A stretch of 64,000 bases of DNA from Paenarthrobacter sp. DKR-5 (GTDB taxonomy: Bacteria; Actinomycetota; Actinomycetes; Actinomycetales; Micrococcaceae), in the NCBI RefSeq assembly GCF_018531425.1, contig NZ_JAHBOI010000001.1, positions 248,001-312,000 on the forward strand. The letters run 5' to 3'. A program made the position numbers and the translations under genes. Numbering within the stretch: the first letter of the stretch is position 1; each line of letters opens with the position of its first letter. The notes beneath the pieces were generated by a model, which did no database searches, had not been told where the DNA came from, and saw nothing but the letters and a program-made list of their open reading frames with translations. This document shows positions 41,162 through 49,127 of the stretch, one piece after another.

Positions 41162-42339
41162 CCCAACGCCGCCGCGGCCGCGAAGCCCAGCAGCGCGGTC
41201 GCCAGGATCCCGGCGGTCAGCGACACCGCCGCAGTGACGCCGGACAGAATGGCCGGGCCGCCCGAGGAGCCAATATCGGAAAGGAACCGCCAGACGCCCA
41301 GGAACTGCGGCCTGCCGTGCGCCGGCGAGTAGTCGGCTCCCAGGGTCATCACCATGCCCGAACCGATGCCGTTGCCGAAGCCGATCAGCAGCGACGCCAG
41401 CAGCAGGGACACCGGGCCCACCGTGAAGGGCATCAGCAGCAGCGCCGTCCCCATCAGCACCATGGACGGAATGGTCACCCAGGACCGGCCGCGGCGGTCC
41501 ATCACCTTGCCCGCCGGGTAGAACATCAGCATGTCGATGGCACCGGAAAGGCCATAAATGATTGACGTCGACGCCGGGTTCAGTCCCAGATGGTCCGCCC
41601 ACAGCGGGATCACCACCTGCCGCGAGGCCCGCACCGCGCTGACCAGCAGCACACCCAAGCCCACTGTGAGGAAGACGCGGGAGTGGCTGCGGGTGATGGA
41701 GCGCAGCGTCGGCGGAGCCTGCGGGGCTCCAGGTGCCTTGAGGCCGTGGGCGGGAAGGTCCGGCAGGGTCAGCGCGACGCCGCCGGCCACGAGCAGCACG
41801 GCCACGCCCACCCAGTAGGCCCCGGGCAGGCCGGCAAAATGCATCACCCCGGCGCCGATGAACGGGCCGAGGAAGATGCCGATCCGCATCACCCCGCCGA
41901 GCGTGGACAGCGCCCGCGCCCGGAAGGCCGGGGGCACGGCCTCGGTGAGGTAGCTCTGCCGCGCAAGGTTGAACACGGCCGAGGACATCCCCACCATGAA
42001 CACTCCGGCGGCAAAGAGCCACAGCCCCGGTGCGAGGACGCAGGCCAGCAGTCCCGTCGCACCCCATAGGGCCGCCACGATGATGGCGCTGCGCTCGCCG
42101 AAGCGGGCGGTGATCAGGGAGGCGGGGATGTTCGTCAGGAGCGATCCGATGCCCAGCAGGGTCACGATCAGGGCAGCCAGTGCCACGGAGGCACCCAGGC
42201 TCTTCGCGCTGAGGGCGAGCACCGGCAGCACGGCACCCTCGCCGAGCCCGAACAGCAGCGAGGGCCCGTACGCGGCCACGGCGATGCCCCGGAAGCTGAA
42301 TCCGGAGGGCACTGTTTCGTCAGGAGTTGGCAGGCTCAC
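41125..42339 (-). CDS. MFS transporter
   Basis: Major facilitator protein of 404 residues with 12 predicted helices. The loop between helices 2 and 3 has ITARFGERSA, a form of the family's conserved motif; the central loop (about 195-215) is Pro/Ala-rich. The later loop FYPAGKVMDRRGRSW mirrors the same motif in the second half. GTG 42339 is used; the gene is 30 bp after the MinD-like gene on the same strand, perhaps in one operon. Drug or metabolite export is likely from the family, but no substrate can be given. Confidence 0.85.
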   Translation of the reverse strand: MSLPTPDETVPSGFSFRGIAVAAYGPSLLFGLGEGAVLPVLALSAKSLGASVALAALIVTLLGIGSLLTNIPASLITARFGERSAIIVAALWGATGLLACVLAPGLWLFAAGVFMVGMSSAVFNLARQSYLTEAVPPAFRARALSTLGGVMRIGIFLGPFIGAGVMHFAGLPGAYWVGVAVLLVAGGVALTLPDLPAHGLKAPGAPQAPPTLRSITRSHSRVFLTVGLGVLLVSAVRASRQVVIPLWADHLGLNPASTSIIYGLSGAIDMLMFYPAGKVMDRRGRSWVTIPSMVLMGTALLLMPFTVGPVSLLLASLLIGFGNGIGSGMVMTLGADYSPAHGRPQFLGVWRFLSDIGSSGGPAILSGVTAAVSLTAGILATALLGFAAAAALGYWVPRTRRAAD

Positions 42340-42369
42340 TGCTGACTACGCTCGCGACCGCGGCCGGAC

Positions 42370-44019
42370 TCAGCGGTAGCCGTCGACGATCGCGGCAGCG
42401 ATCTGCTTGTAGGCGCGCTTGGTGGCGGGCCGGAGCGCGTCGAGGGACACCAGGTCGCCGTCGGCCACTCCCCTGTCGTGCGGGACGGCGATCAGCTCGC
42501 GGCAGATGCCCGAGAGGTGGTCCATGATGGCCTTCTTGTCCACCCGGGAGGACACCTCGTCCTTGTCGGTGATGACGACGACGGCGTTGCGCGCCAGTTC
42601 CTCGTAACCGTGGCTGGCCAGCCACAGCAGCGTGCTGCGCGCCCGCTTGGCCCCGCTGACCGCGTAGCCGGCGGCGATGATCAGGTTGTCCGCGGACTGC
42701 AGGATCCCGCTCATGGCGTTGTGGGTCACGCCGGTGCCGCAGTCGGTCAGCAGCACGGAATAGTAGTTGGAGATCAGCGCCCTGACCCGCAGGTAATCCT
42801 CCGCGGTGAGGGAGTCGGAGAGCTCCGGGTCCTGCTCGCCGGCGATGAGGTGGAACCGGCCTGCGTGCTGGGTGTAGCGCGAGAGGGCGGTCAGCGACTG
42901 GACGGAGTCCAGGTTGGCGAGCAGGTCAGTGATCGTCTTGGGGCTCGAGGACTCGTAGATGCTCTCACCGAGGGCACGTTCGGCCAGGTCGCCCGAGTCC
43001 GGGTTGGCGTCGATGGCGCACGGCGGGTCCCCCCGGTATTTGGCCAGGGTCAGCCCCACGCCCACGGTGGTCGAGGTCTTGCCGATGCCGCCCTTGAGCG
43101 AGAGGATCGCCGTGTTGAAGCTGCCCTGGAGCTGGCGGGAAATCCGGCGCTCAAGGTCGTCGTCGTACTGCTGGCGGGCACTCGGGCCCAGGTTGAGCTT
43201 GCCGCCGGTCATCGAATACAGCGCGGCGCGGACGCCGGTGGTCGGGCGCGGCTTGGCCGGGCGGATGAACGCACCGGGCTGCTCGGCCGGTTCCGCGGCG
43301 TAAGAGCGTTCCGGCACCCGTTCGACGGCGGCGCGCTGGCCCGGCGCCCGGCGGGGGCGCATCGGAGGGGCTGCGGCCATGCTCCGCAGCGGCGCGCCCG
43401 CCTGAAGCCCGGCCCCGGCGGCGGATGGACCGGAGTCGGGGAACGGCTCCTGGTGGTGCCGGTGTTCCTGGGCCTCATCGGCCGGCCGCGGGTCGCGGCG
43501 GGGCTCCGGGTCGATCCGGGGCTCCGGGTCCTCATCCGCGGGCTCTGCGGGCAGGCGTCCGGGTTGCTCCGGCCACGCGGCCGGCTCGTCGGGGTCTGCT
43601 GCGTCGGGGTCTGGCGCCTCGGGGTCTGCTGCGTCAGGGTGTGCTGCCTCGGGGTCTGCTGCCTGGGGGTGTGCTGCCTCGGGCTGCAGGGCGGCCGTGG
43701 AGAGCGCGCTGGTCTGCACCGGCCGGTACGGTTCGGCGGGATCCGGACCGATGCCGCCGTCGTCCGAAAGCTCATCCGGACCGGAAACCCGCTCGCTCAG
43801 GGCATCTTCATCCACGAACACCCAGTGGTCCGAGGCGGTCCGGTGGTCGATGCCGCGTACGAGGACCCGCCGGCCCTGCCGCCGGGCTTCTTCCGCGAGC
43901 AGGGCGTAGGCAGCGGACCGTCCGTCGGGGAATCCCTCCGTGCCGATGCGCTCGTCATCGATGGTCGCAGTGCCATCCAGATGGACTTCGACCACAAAAT
44001 GTTCGGTCGTTTCGGGCAT
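42370..44019 (-). CDS. MinD/ParA-like ATPase with long acidic-proline N-terminal region
   Basis: Protein of 549 residues. Residues 1-90 form a small domain (MPETTEHFVVEVHLDG); 95-280 is a disordered Pro/Ala/Asp/Glu region with short tandem repeats; 295-549 is a SIMIBI ATPase with the deviant Walker A SLKGGIGKTSTTVG (~303) and a switch-like LLTDCGTGVTHN (~425). The layout resembles the MinD-like proteins found with ESX/type VII secretion in actinobacteria, but no Esx genes are in the window. ATG 44019 has GGAGAAG upstream. A role in localising a membrane or secretion complex is only inference. Confidence 0.78.
   Translation of the reverse strand: MPETTEHFVVEVHLDGTATIDDERIGTEGFPDGRSAAYALLAEEARRQGRRVLVRGIDHRTASDHWVFVDEDALSERVSGPDELSDDGGIGPDPAEPYRPVQTSALSTAALQPEAAHPQAADPEAAHPDAADPEAPDPDAADPDEPAAWPEQPGRLPAEPADEDPEPRIDPEPRRDPRPADEAQEHRHHQEPFPDSGPSAAGAGLQAGAPLRSMAAAPPMRPRRAPGQRAAVERVPERSYAAEPAEQPGAFIRPAKPRPTTGVRAALYSMTGGKLNLGPSARQQYDDDLERRISRQLQGSFNTAILSLKGGIGKTSTTVGVGLTLAKYRGDPPCAIDANPDSGDLAERALGESIYESSSPKTITDLLANLDSVQSLTALSRYTQHAGRFHLIAGEQDPELSDSLTAEDYLRVRALISNYYSVLLTDCGTGVTHNAMSGILQSADNLIIAAGYAVSGAKRARSTLLWLASHGYEELARNAVVVITDKDEVSSRVDKKAIMDHLSGICRELIAVPHDRGVADGDLVSLDALRPATKRAYKQIAAAIVDGYR
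43589..43678 (-). repeat. 15-bp tandem repeats in the MinD-like gene
   Basis: Six imperfect units related to TCGGGGTCTGCTGCG (plus strand) in a row, coding on the minus strand for repeats of the type DPEAA/HPDAA. Unit length is a multiple of three, so copy number can vary without frameshift. Confidence 0.8.
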
Positions 44020-44140
44020 TTCGGCTTCTCCGTCGTCCTGGTGTGCCGACGCGTCGCCCCGTCCGCCCACTTCCCCTTGGGTTCGAACCAGTCTAGGCAC
44101 ATGCGCTCATGCAGCGGCTAATCCCCGCAGCAGGCGTTGG

Positions 44141-44956
44141 TCACACCCCGCGGTGCAGCTTCATCAGCCGGTGGATGAACCAGCGCGACTGTTCGGGCCC
44201 GTACGGCAGGATCGGGACGGCCTTCGTGGCGTCGTTGGGCATCTCGCGGGTGGCTTGCCGGGCGGACCGGACGGCTGTGGCCATCGTGTCCGCCATGGTG
44301 CGGACGAAGGCGTCACCGACGGGTTCGCCATGGCCCGGGACAAGGTATTCGTAGTTGTGCCGCAGTGCCGACACATGGCGCAGCACGTCCACCCAGCGTT
44401 CCGGATAGGAATCCTCGAAGGACGGGTGGAACCCCTGCTCGACGATGTCGCCGGCGAAGAGGCAGTGTTCGGTGCCCACCAGCAGGTCCCCGTCGGTGTG
44501 GGCCGGGCCGAGGTGAAACAGCGTGGCGGTGCTGCCGCCGAGGTCCAGCTTCACCGGTTCGGTGCCGACGAGCCGGTTCGGCACCACGATGCCGCAGTCC
44601 TCTGCGTCCGGGTCCGCGACCTCCGGCTCCACGGAGGCGGCCAGCTTGCGCTGCTCTTCCCCGTGGTTCTGGATGGCCGCGGCGCAGTTGCCATGCGCCC
44701 AGAACTCGGTGACTCCCGCCTTCGCAAAAACGGCGTTGCCAAAGAAGTGGTCGAAATGGGCATGCGTGTTGACGACCACCAGCGGCAGTTCAGTCACCTC
44801 CCGGACGGCAGCCAGGATCTCGTTCGCCTGCCGGGGCCCGCACCCGGTGTCGATCACCAGCGCCCGTTCCTCCCCGACCACCAAACCGGTGTTCAAAGCT
44901 GCCCCGGACGTACCGAGCACGTAATTTCCCGGTCCGACCTCGCGCCACTGCGACAT
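44141..44956 (-). CDS. Metallo-beta-lactamase-fold hydrolase
   Basis: Protein of 271 residues with the metal site NTHAHFDHFFGN (~60), AHTDGDLLV (~165), FAGDIVEQ (~185) and VPGHGEPV (~220), so all usual zinc ligands of the fold are present. ATG 44956 (MSQWREVGPGNYVLG) is chosen. It lies 41 bp downstream of the acyltransferase gene and may be the last gene of that operon; hydrolysis of an acyl-CoA-like or thioester by-product would fit but is speculative. Not evidence of beta-lactam resistance. Confidence 0.82.
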   Translation of the reverse strand: MSQWREVGPGNYVLGTSGAALNTGLVVGEERALVIDTGCGPRQANEILAAVREVTELPLVVVNTHAHFDHFFGNAVFAKAGVTEFWAHGNCAAAIQNHGEEQRKLAASVEPEVADPDAEDCGIVVPNRLVGTEPVKLDLGGSTATLFHLGPAHTDGDLLVGTEHCLFAGDIVEQGFHPSFEDSYPERWVDVLRHVSALRHNYEYLVPGHGEPVGDAFVRTMADTMATAVRSARQATREMPNDATKAVPILPYGPEQSRWFIHRLMKLHRGV

Positions 44957-44997
44957 TGCTTCGCCACCCTTCCACTGCTGTTTGGCCTTGTGTCCTA

Positions 44998-46350
44998 TCA
45001 AAGGTCTACCAGCACCGAGCCCGGGTTTTCCACGGCATCGGCAACGAACCGCAGGAATCCGCCGGCCGTCCCGCCGTCGCAGACCCGGTGGTCGAACACC
45101 AGCGCCAGTTCCGTCACCTTCCGGACTGCCAGCTCACCATCCACCACCCACGGCTTGTCGATGATGCGGCCGACGCCGAGGATCGCCGCTTCCGGGTAGT
45201 TGATGATCGCGGCAGAGCCGTCGACGCCGAACACCCCGTAGTTGTTCAGCGTGAACGTGCCGCGGGTGAGCTCTTCCGGGCTGGCTTTGCCGCTGCGCGC
45301 GACGTCGGTGAGCCGACGGATCTCGGCGTCGAGCTGGCGCACGCTGAGCAGGTGGGCGTCCCGGACGGAGGGCACGACGAGCCCGCGGTCCGTCTGCGCC
45401 GCGAACCCGAGGTTCACGCCGCCGAAGGAGACGATGCTGTCGCCCTCGACGCGGGTGTTCAGTTCGGGGTACCGCTGCAGGCCGGCGGTGACGAAGCGGG
45501 CGATGAAGGACAGCAGCCCGGGGGCGTGCGGATCCTTCCGTTTGAGGGATTCGCGCATCCGGACCAACTCGGTGGCGTCCACGTCGACCCAGACGGTGGC
45601 CTCGGGAATCTCCCGGCGGCTGCGGACCATGGCTTCGGCGACTGTCCGGCGCACTCCGCGCAGCGGCGTCCGGGTGACGGACAGGCCGGTGCGCGGGTCG
45701 GTCCCTGACCCGGGCGTCTCTGCACCGGGTGGCTGTGTCCCGACTGGCTCCGCCCCGGTGGCCTCCGTCCGGCTGGCCGCCGCGGGGATTGCTTCGAGGA
45801 CGTCCCGGCGCAGGATCAATCCGCCGGGGCCCGACCCGGTCAGCGCGTCCAGGGCCACAGCGTTGTCCCGCGCCAGCCTGCGCACCAGCGGCGAGACCAC
45901 CAGCGGAGGCTGCCCCCGGCGGGGCGCCGGGAAGTCAACGACCACGGCACCGGACGGCGCCTGGGCCGCGGCAGCGGCACCGCGGGGCCGGCGGCTGCGC
46001 TTGGCTTCCCCGTGGCCGGAGGTGCCGTAGCCAATCAGCACGTTGCCGGATCCGGCCTTCTCCTCCTCGCGGTAGGCCTCGGCCGCCGGGTGCACGGGCT
46101 CCTCTTCGGCCGGCGCCACGGTGACCAGCGGCTTGCCGACGTCGATGCTCTGTCCCGGTTCGGCGTGCAGCACCGCGACCACCCCTGCATACGGGGACGG
46201 CACCTCGACGACGGCCTTGGCGGTCTCGACCTCCGCGACCGGCTGGTCCACCTCGATCTGCTCGCCCTGCTTCACCAGCCAGGTCACGAGCTCGGCTTCG
46301 GTCAGGCCCTCGCCCAGGTCGGGCAGCAGGAAAACCTTGGGTTCGGGCAT
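44998..46350 (-). CDS. bkdC: 2-oxoacid dehydrogenase E2, dihydrolipoamide acyltransferase
   Basis: E2 core of 450 residues. A single lipoyl domain carries the lipoylated lysine in VETAKAVVEV (Lys 45). A flexible linker, a peripheral-subunit-binding domain (VVSPLVRRLARDNAVALDAL at ~151-170) and the catalytic domain with DHRVCDGG (His ~421, Asp ~425) follow. ATG 46350 is one base after the E1-beta stop, inside GGGAGGACTGAG. With the two E1 subunits it forms a branched-chain ketoacid or pyruvate dehydrogenase-type complex. I favour branched-chain acids because the divergent regulator is Lrp-type. No E3 is adjacent, so a shared lipoamide dehydrogenase must be used. Confidence 0.88.
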   Translation of the reverse strand: MPEPKVFLLPDLGEGLTEAELVTWLVKQGEQIEVDQPVAEVETAKAVVEVPSPYAGVVAVLHAEPGQSIDVGKPLVTVAPAEEEPVHPAAEAYREEEKAGSGNVLIGYGTSGHGEAKRSRRPRGAAAAAQAPSGAVVVDFPAPRRGQPPLVVSPLVRRLARDNAVALDALTGSGPGGLILRRDVLEAIPAAASRTEATGAEPVGTQPPGAETPGSGTDPRTGLSVTRTPLRGVRRTVAEAMVRSRREIPEATVWVDVDATELVRMRESLKRKDPHAPGLLSFIARFVTAGLQRYPELNTRVEGDSIVSFGGVNLGFAAQTDRGLVVPSVRDAHLLSVRQLDAEIRRLTDVARSGKASPEELTRGTFTLNNYGVFGVDGSAAIINYPEAAILGVGRIIDKPWVVDGELAVRKVTELALVFDHRVCDGGTAGGFLRFVADAVENPGSVLVDL

Positions 46351-46351
46351 C

Positions 46352-47377
46352 TCAGTCCTCCCACTGCAGGTCGTCGACGGCGTCCAGGATCCGGTCCACG
46401 CCGGGCAGGTGGTACTTCTCCAGCTTCGGCGCCGGGAACGGGATGTCGAACCCGGTGACGCGGCGCACCGGCGCGGCCAGTGAGTGGAAGCAGCGTTCCT
46501 GGACCCGGGCGACGATCTCGGACGCCACGGACGCAAACCCCGAGGCCTCGGCCACCACTACCGCCCGCCCGGTGGAGCGGACGGCGGCAGTGACGGTTTC
46601 GTCGTCGAACGGGACCAGCGAACGCAGGTCCACTACCTGCAGCGACCGGCCCTCGGCGGCCGCGGCGTCGGCGGCGGCGAGGGCCGTCGGCATGGATGGT
46701 CCGTACGTGATCAGGGTGGCGTCGGTGCCCTCGCGGGCGATCACGGCCCTGCCGATGCGCGGCTCACCCGGGGCTCGCAGCGCGTCCAGTTCGACCGTGT
46801 CCTTGGACCAGTAGAGCTTCTTCGGCTCCAGGAACACGACCGGGTCCGGATACTCGATCGCTTCGCGGAGCATCGCGTAGGCATCGGCGACCGTGGCCGG
46901 TGCGAGCACTGTCAGGCCCGGGGTGTGCGCGTAGTAGGCCTCGGAGGAGTCGCAGTGATGTTCGACGCCGCCAATGCCGCCGCCGTAAGGAATGCGGATG
47001 ACCATCGGGAGGCTGACGTGGCCCTTGGTCCGGTTGCGCATCTTGGCGACGTGGCTGACCACCTGCTCGAACGCAGGGTAGGCGAAGGCATCGAATTGCA
47101 TCTCCACGACCGGCTTCATGCCGTTCATCGCCATGCCCACGGCCATCCCGACGATCCCCGACTCGGCCAGCGGCGTGTCGAAGCAGCGCTCCTCGCCGAA
47201 GCGCCGGGTGAGTCCGTCGGTGATGCGGAAGACGCCGCCGAGGGGCCCCACGTCCTCGCCGAACACCACCACGCGCGGGTCCGCCTCCATCGCGTCGGCG
47301 AGCGCCGTGGTGAGCGCCTTGGCGAAGGTGAGCTGCTGGCCGGCTGTTGCGGCCGGGGCCTCGGTCACGGCTGTCAT
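46352..47377 (-). CDS. bkdB: 2-oxoacid dehydrogenase E1 beta subunit
   Basis: Subunit of 341 residues of a heterotetrameric E1. VFGEDVGPLGGVFRITDGL (~38), DTPLAESGIVGMAVGMAMNG (~68) and IPYGGGIGGVEHHCDSSEAY (~128) are the classic blocks, and the C-terminal transketolase domain follows. It starts one base after the E1-alpha stop and ends one base before E2, so all three are cotranslated. The alpha2-beta2 form fits branched-chain ketoacid dehydrogenase or Gram-positive-type pyruvate dehydrogenase. Confidence 0.9.
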   Translation of the reverse strand: MTAVTEAPAATAGQQLTFAKALTTALADAMEADPRVVVFGEDVGPLGGVFRITDGLTRRFGEERCFDTPLAESGIVGMAVGMAMNGMKPVVEMQFDAFAYPAFEQVVSHVAKMRNRTKGHVSLPMVIRIPYGGGIGGVEHHCDSSEAYYAHTPGLTVLAPATVADAYAMLREAIEYPDPVVFLEPKKLYWSKDTVELDALRAPGEPRIGRAVIAREGTDATLITYGPSMPTALAAADAAAAEGRSLQVVDLRSLVPFDDETVTAAVRSTGRAVVVAEASGFASVASEIVARVQERCFHSLAAPVRRVTGFDIPFPAPKLEKYHLPGVDRILDAVDDLQWED

Positions 47378-47378
47378 G

Positions 47379-48497
47379 TCAGGCCTCTTCCCGGGAAAGT
47401 TCGTCACGCAGCAAGGCTTCCTGCTCGCGCAGCTGGGGGGTCTGCTCGGCATAGACGTGCCGGAACAGTTCGGTCGGGTCCAGCCGGGGCTCGGCGTTGA
47501 GTCCGTCGCGCAGCACGCGGGCCATGTCCTCGGCGGCCGCTGCGATGCTGGCCTCCTCCTCCGGCGTCAGCAGGCCGGCGCCGGACAGGTAGGCCTGCAT
47601 CCGGCTCAGCGGGTCGCGGGCCAGCCAGGCTTTGACCTCGTCGTCGCTGCGGTAGCGGGTCGCGTCGTCGGCGTTCGTGTGCGCCTGCATCCGGTAGGTG
47701 TGGGCCTCCACCAACGACGGGCCGCCGCCCTGGCGGGCGCGCTCCACCGCGTGGCCGAGGACGGCGAGGACCGCGGCGACGTCGTTGCCGTCCACGCGCT
47801 CCCCCGGCATCCCGTAGCCGACCGCTTTGTGGGCCAGCGACGGGGCAACGCTTTGGTGGCGCAGGGGTACGGAGATGGCGTACTCGTTGTTCTGCACGAG
47901 GAAGACCGCCGGCACATGGAAGACCGCTGCGAAGTTGAGGGCCTCGTGGAAGTCGCCCTCGCTGGTGGCGCCGTCGCCGCAGAGGGCCAGCACCACCGTG
48001 TCCTCGCCTTTGAGCTTCGCCGCATGGGCGACGCCGACGGCGTGCAGCAGCTGGGTGGCCAGCGGCGTGGCCTGCGTGGCCACCTTGTGCTCGTACGGGT
48101 CGTAGCCGCTGTGCCAGCTTCCGCGCAGCAGTTCGAAGACGCCGACCGGCTCGACACCGCGGGCGATGACGGCGACCGTGTCGCGGTAGGTGGGGAACAG
48201 CCAGTCCTCGTCCCCCAGGCAGAGGGCGGCTGCCACCTGGCAGGCTTCCTGCCCGTGGGAGGACGGGTAGACCGCCATCCGCCCCTGCCGGACCAGCGCA
48301 CCGGCCTGGTCGTTGACGCGGCGGCCGATCACCAGCTGCCGGTAAGCCTCCAGCAGTCGCGCCCCGTCCGGCAGCAGGTAGCCACCGTCCCCGCTGCCCG
48401 GAACCAGCCGGCCGGCTTGGTCGATCAGCTGCACCGGTGCGGCGGAGGGAAGGAGGAAATCCCCGCCCCGGACCTCGGCGTCCACGGAAGAAGTCAT
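47379..48497 (-). CDS. bkdA: 2-oxoacid dehydrogenase E1 alpha subunit
   Basis: ThDP-binding subunit of 372 residues. GDGATSEGDFHEALNFAAVF (~170) is the ThDP/magnesium motif, with YPSSHGQEACQVAAALCLG and EAHTYRMQAHTNADDATRYR typical of the alpha chain, including the region that is phosphorylated in eukaryotes. ATG 48497 is preceded by GAGGAG at a good distance. First gene of the operon; the 160-bp divergent region towards the Lrp gene has CATACT as a candidate -10 for this side. Confidence 0.9.
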   Translation of the reverse strand: MTSSVDAEVRGGDFLLPSAAPVQLIDQAGRLVPGSGDGGYLLPDGARLLEAYRQLVIGRRVNDQAGALVRQGRMAVYPSSHGQEACQVAAALCLGDEDWLFPTYRDTVAVIARGVEPVGVFELLRGSWHSGYDPYEHKVATQATPLATQLLHAVGVAHAAKLKGEDTVVLALCGDGATSEGDFHEALNFAAVFHVPAVFLVQNNEYAISVPLRHQSVAPSLAHKAVGYGMPGERVDGNDVAAVLAVLGHAVERARQGGGPSLVEAHTYRMQAHTNADDATRYRSDDEVKAWLARDPLSRMQAYLSGAGLLTPEEEASIAAAAEDMARVLRDGLNAEPRLDPTELFRHVYAEQTPQLREQEALLRDELSREEA

Positions 48498-48657
48498 CGT
48501 TGAGCTCCTCACAAAGATGTTGTGTTCCACCAGTATGGATTCGCGGCGCTTTTCGTATCCAGGTATCCGCAAAACTGTGGAATCTCTCCCCCAAAATGCC
48601 TATCCTTGTGAACAGATTGTCTTTGTGACGCGGCTAACAGCGGGAGGGTGTGGACGA

Positions 48658-49110
48658 ATGGCGGAGACCGCCCCGGTGCCCTTGGACGAAGTGGACCGCC
48701 GGATCATTTCCGAGCTGACGCAGGACGGCCGGATGTCGGTCACCGCGGTGGCCGAGAAGGTGCACATTTCGCGTGCTCACGCCTACTCCCGGATCTCCCG
48801 GCTCACCGGCGAGGGCGTGCTGACCAAGTTCACCGCGCTGGTGGACCCGATCAAGGCGGGGTTGAAATCCTCCGCCTACGTCACGCTCAAGGTCCGCCAG
48901 CATTCCTGGCGGGAACTGCGCGAGAAGCTGCGGGCCATCCCCGAGGTGCACCACATCGCCCTCGTCGGCGGGGACTTCGACGTCATCCTGCTGGTGCGCG
49001 CGGTGGACAATGTGGACCTGCGCCGGGTCATTTTCGACCAGCTGCAGTCGATGCCGGGAGTGCTCGACACCCAGACCTTCCTGGTTTTCGAGGACCTCGA
49101 CACCCGCTGA
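48658..49110 (+). CDS. Lrp/AsnC-family regulator, BkdR-like
   Basis: Regulator of 150 residues: an AsnC-type helix-turn-helix (residues 8-60, VDRRIISELTQDGRMSVTAV, KVHISRAHAYSRISRL) and an RAM effector domain (70-150) with ALVGGDFDVILLVRAVDN. It is divergent from the bkd-type operon, as bkdR is in several bacteria, so regulation by branched-chain amino acids is likely. ATG 48658 is the only suitable start; GGGAGGG lies about ten bases upstream. A TATCCT at 48601 could be a -10 but no matching -35 is seen. Confidence 0.87.
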   Translation: MAETAPVPLDEVDRRIISELTQDGRMSVTAVAEKVHISRAHAYSRISRLTGEGVLTKFTALVDPIKAGLKSSAYVTLKVRQHSWRELREKLRAIPEVHHIALVGGDFDVILLVRAVDNVDLRRVIFDQLQSMPGVLDTQTFLVFEDLDTR

Positions 49111-49127
49111 GCCACAGAGGAGTTGCC

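Noticed and set aside
43589-43678. CRISPR array
   Set aside because: Units of 15 bp run head to tail without spacers and are in frame in a protein with a Pro/Ala/Asp linker.
44141-44956. Beta-lactamase
   Set aside because: The HxHxDH fold is shared by many hydrolases; there is no export signal and the context is metabolic.
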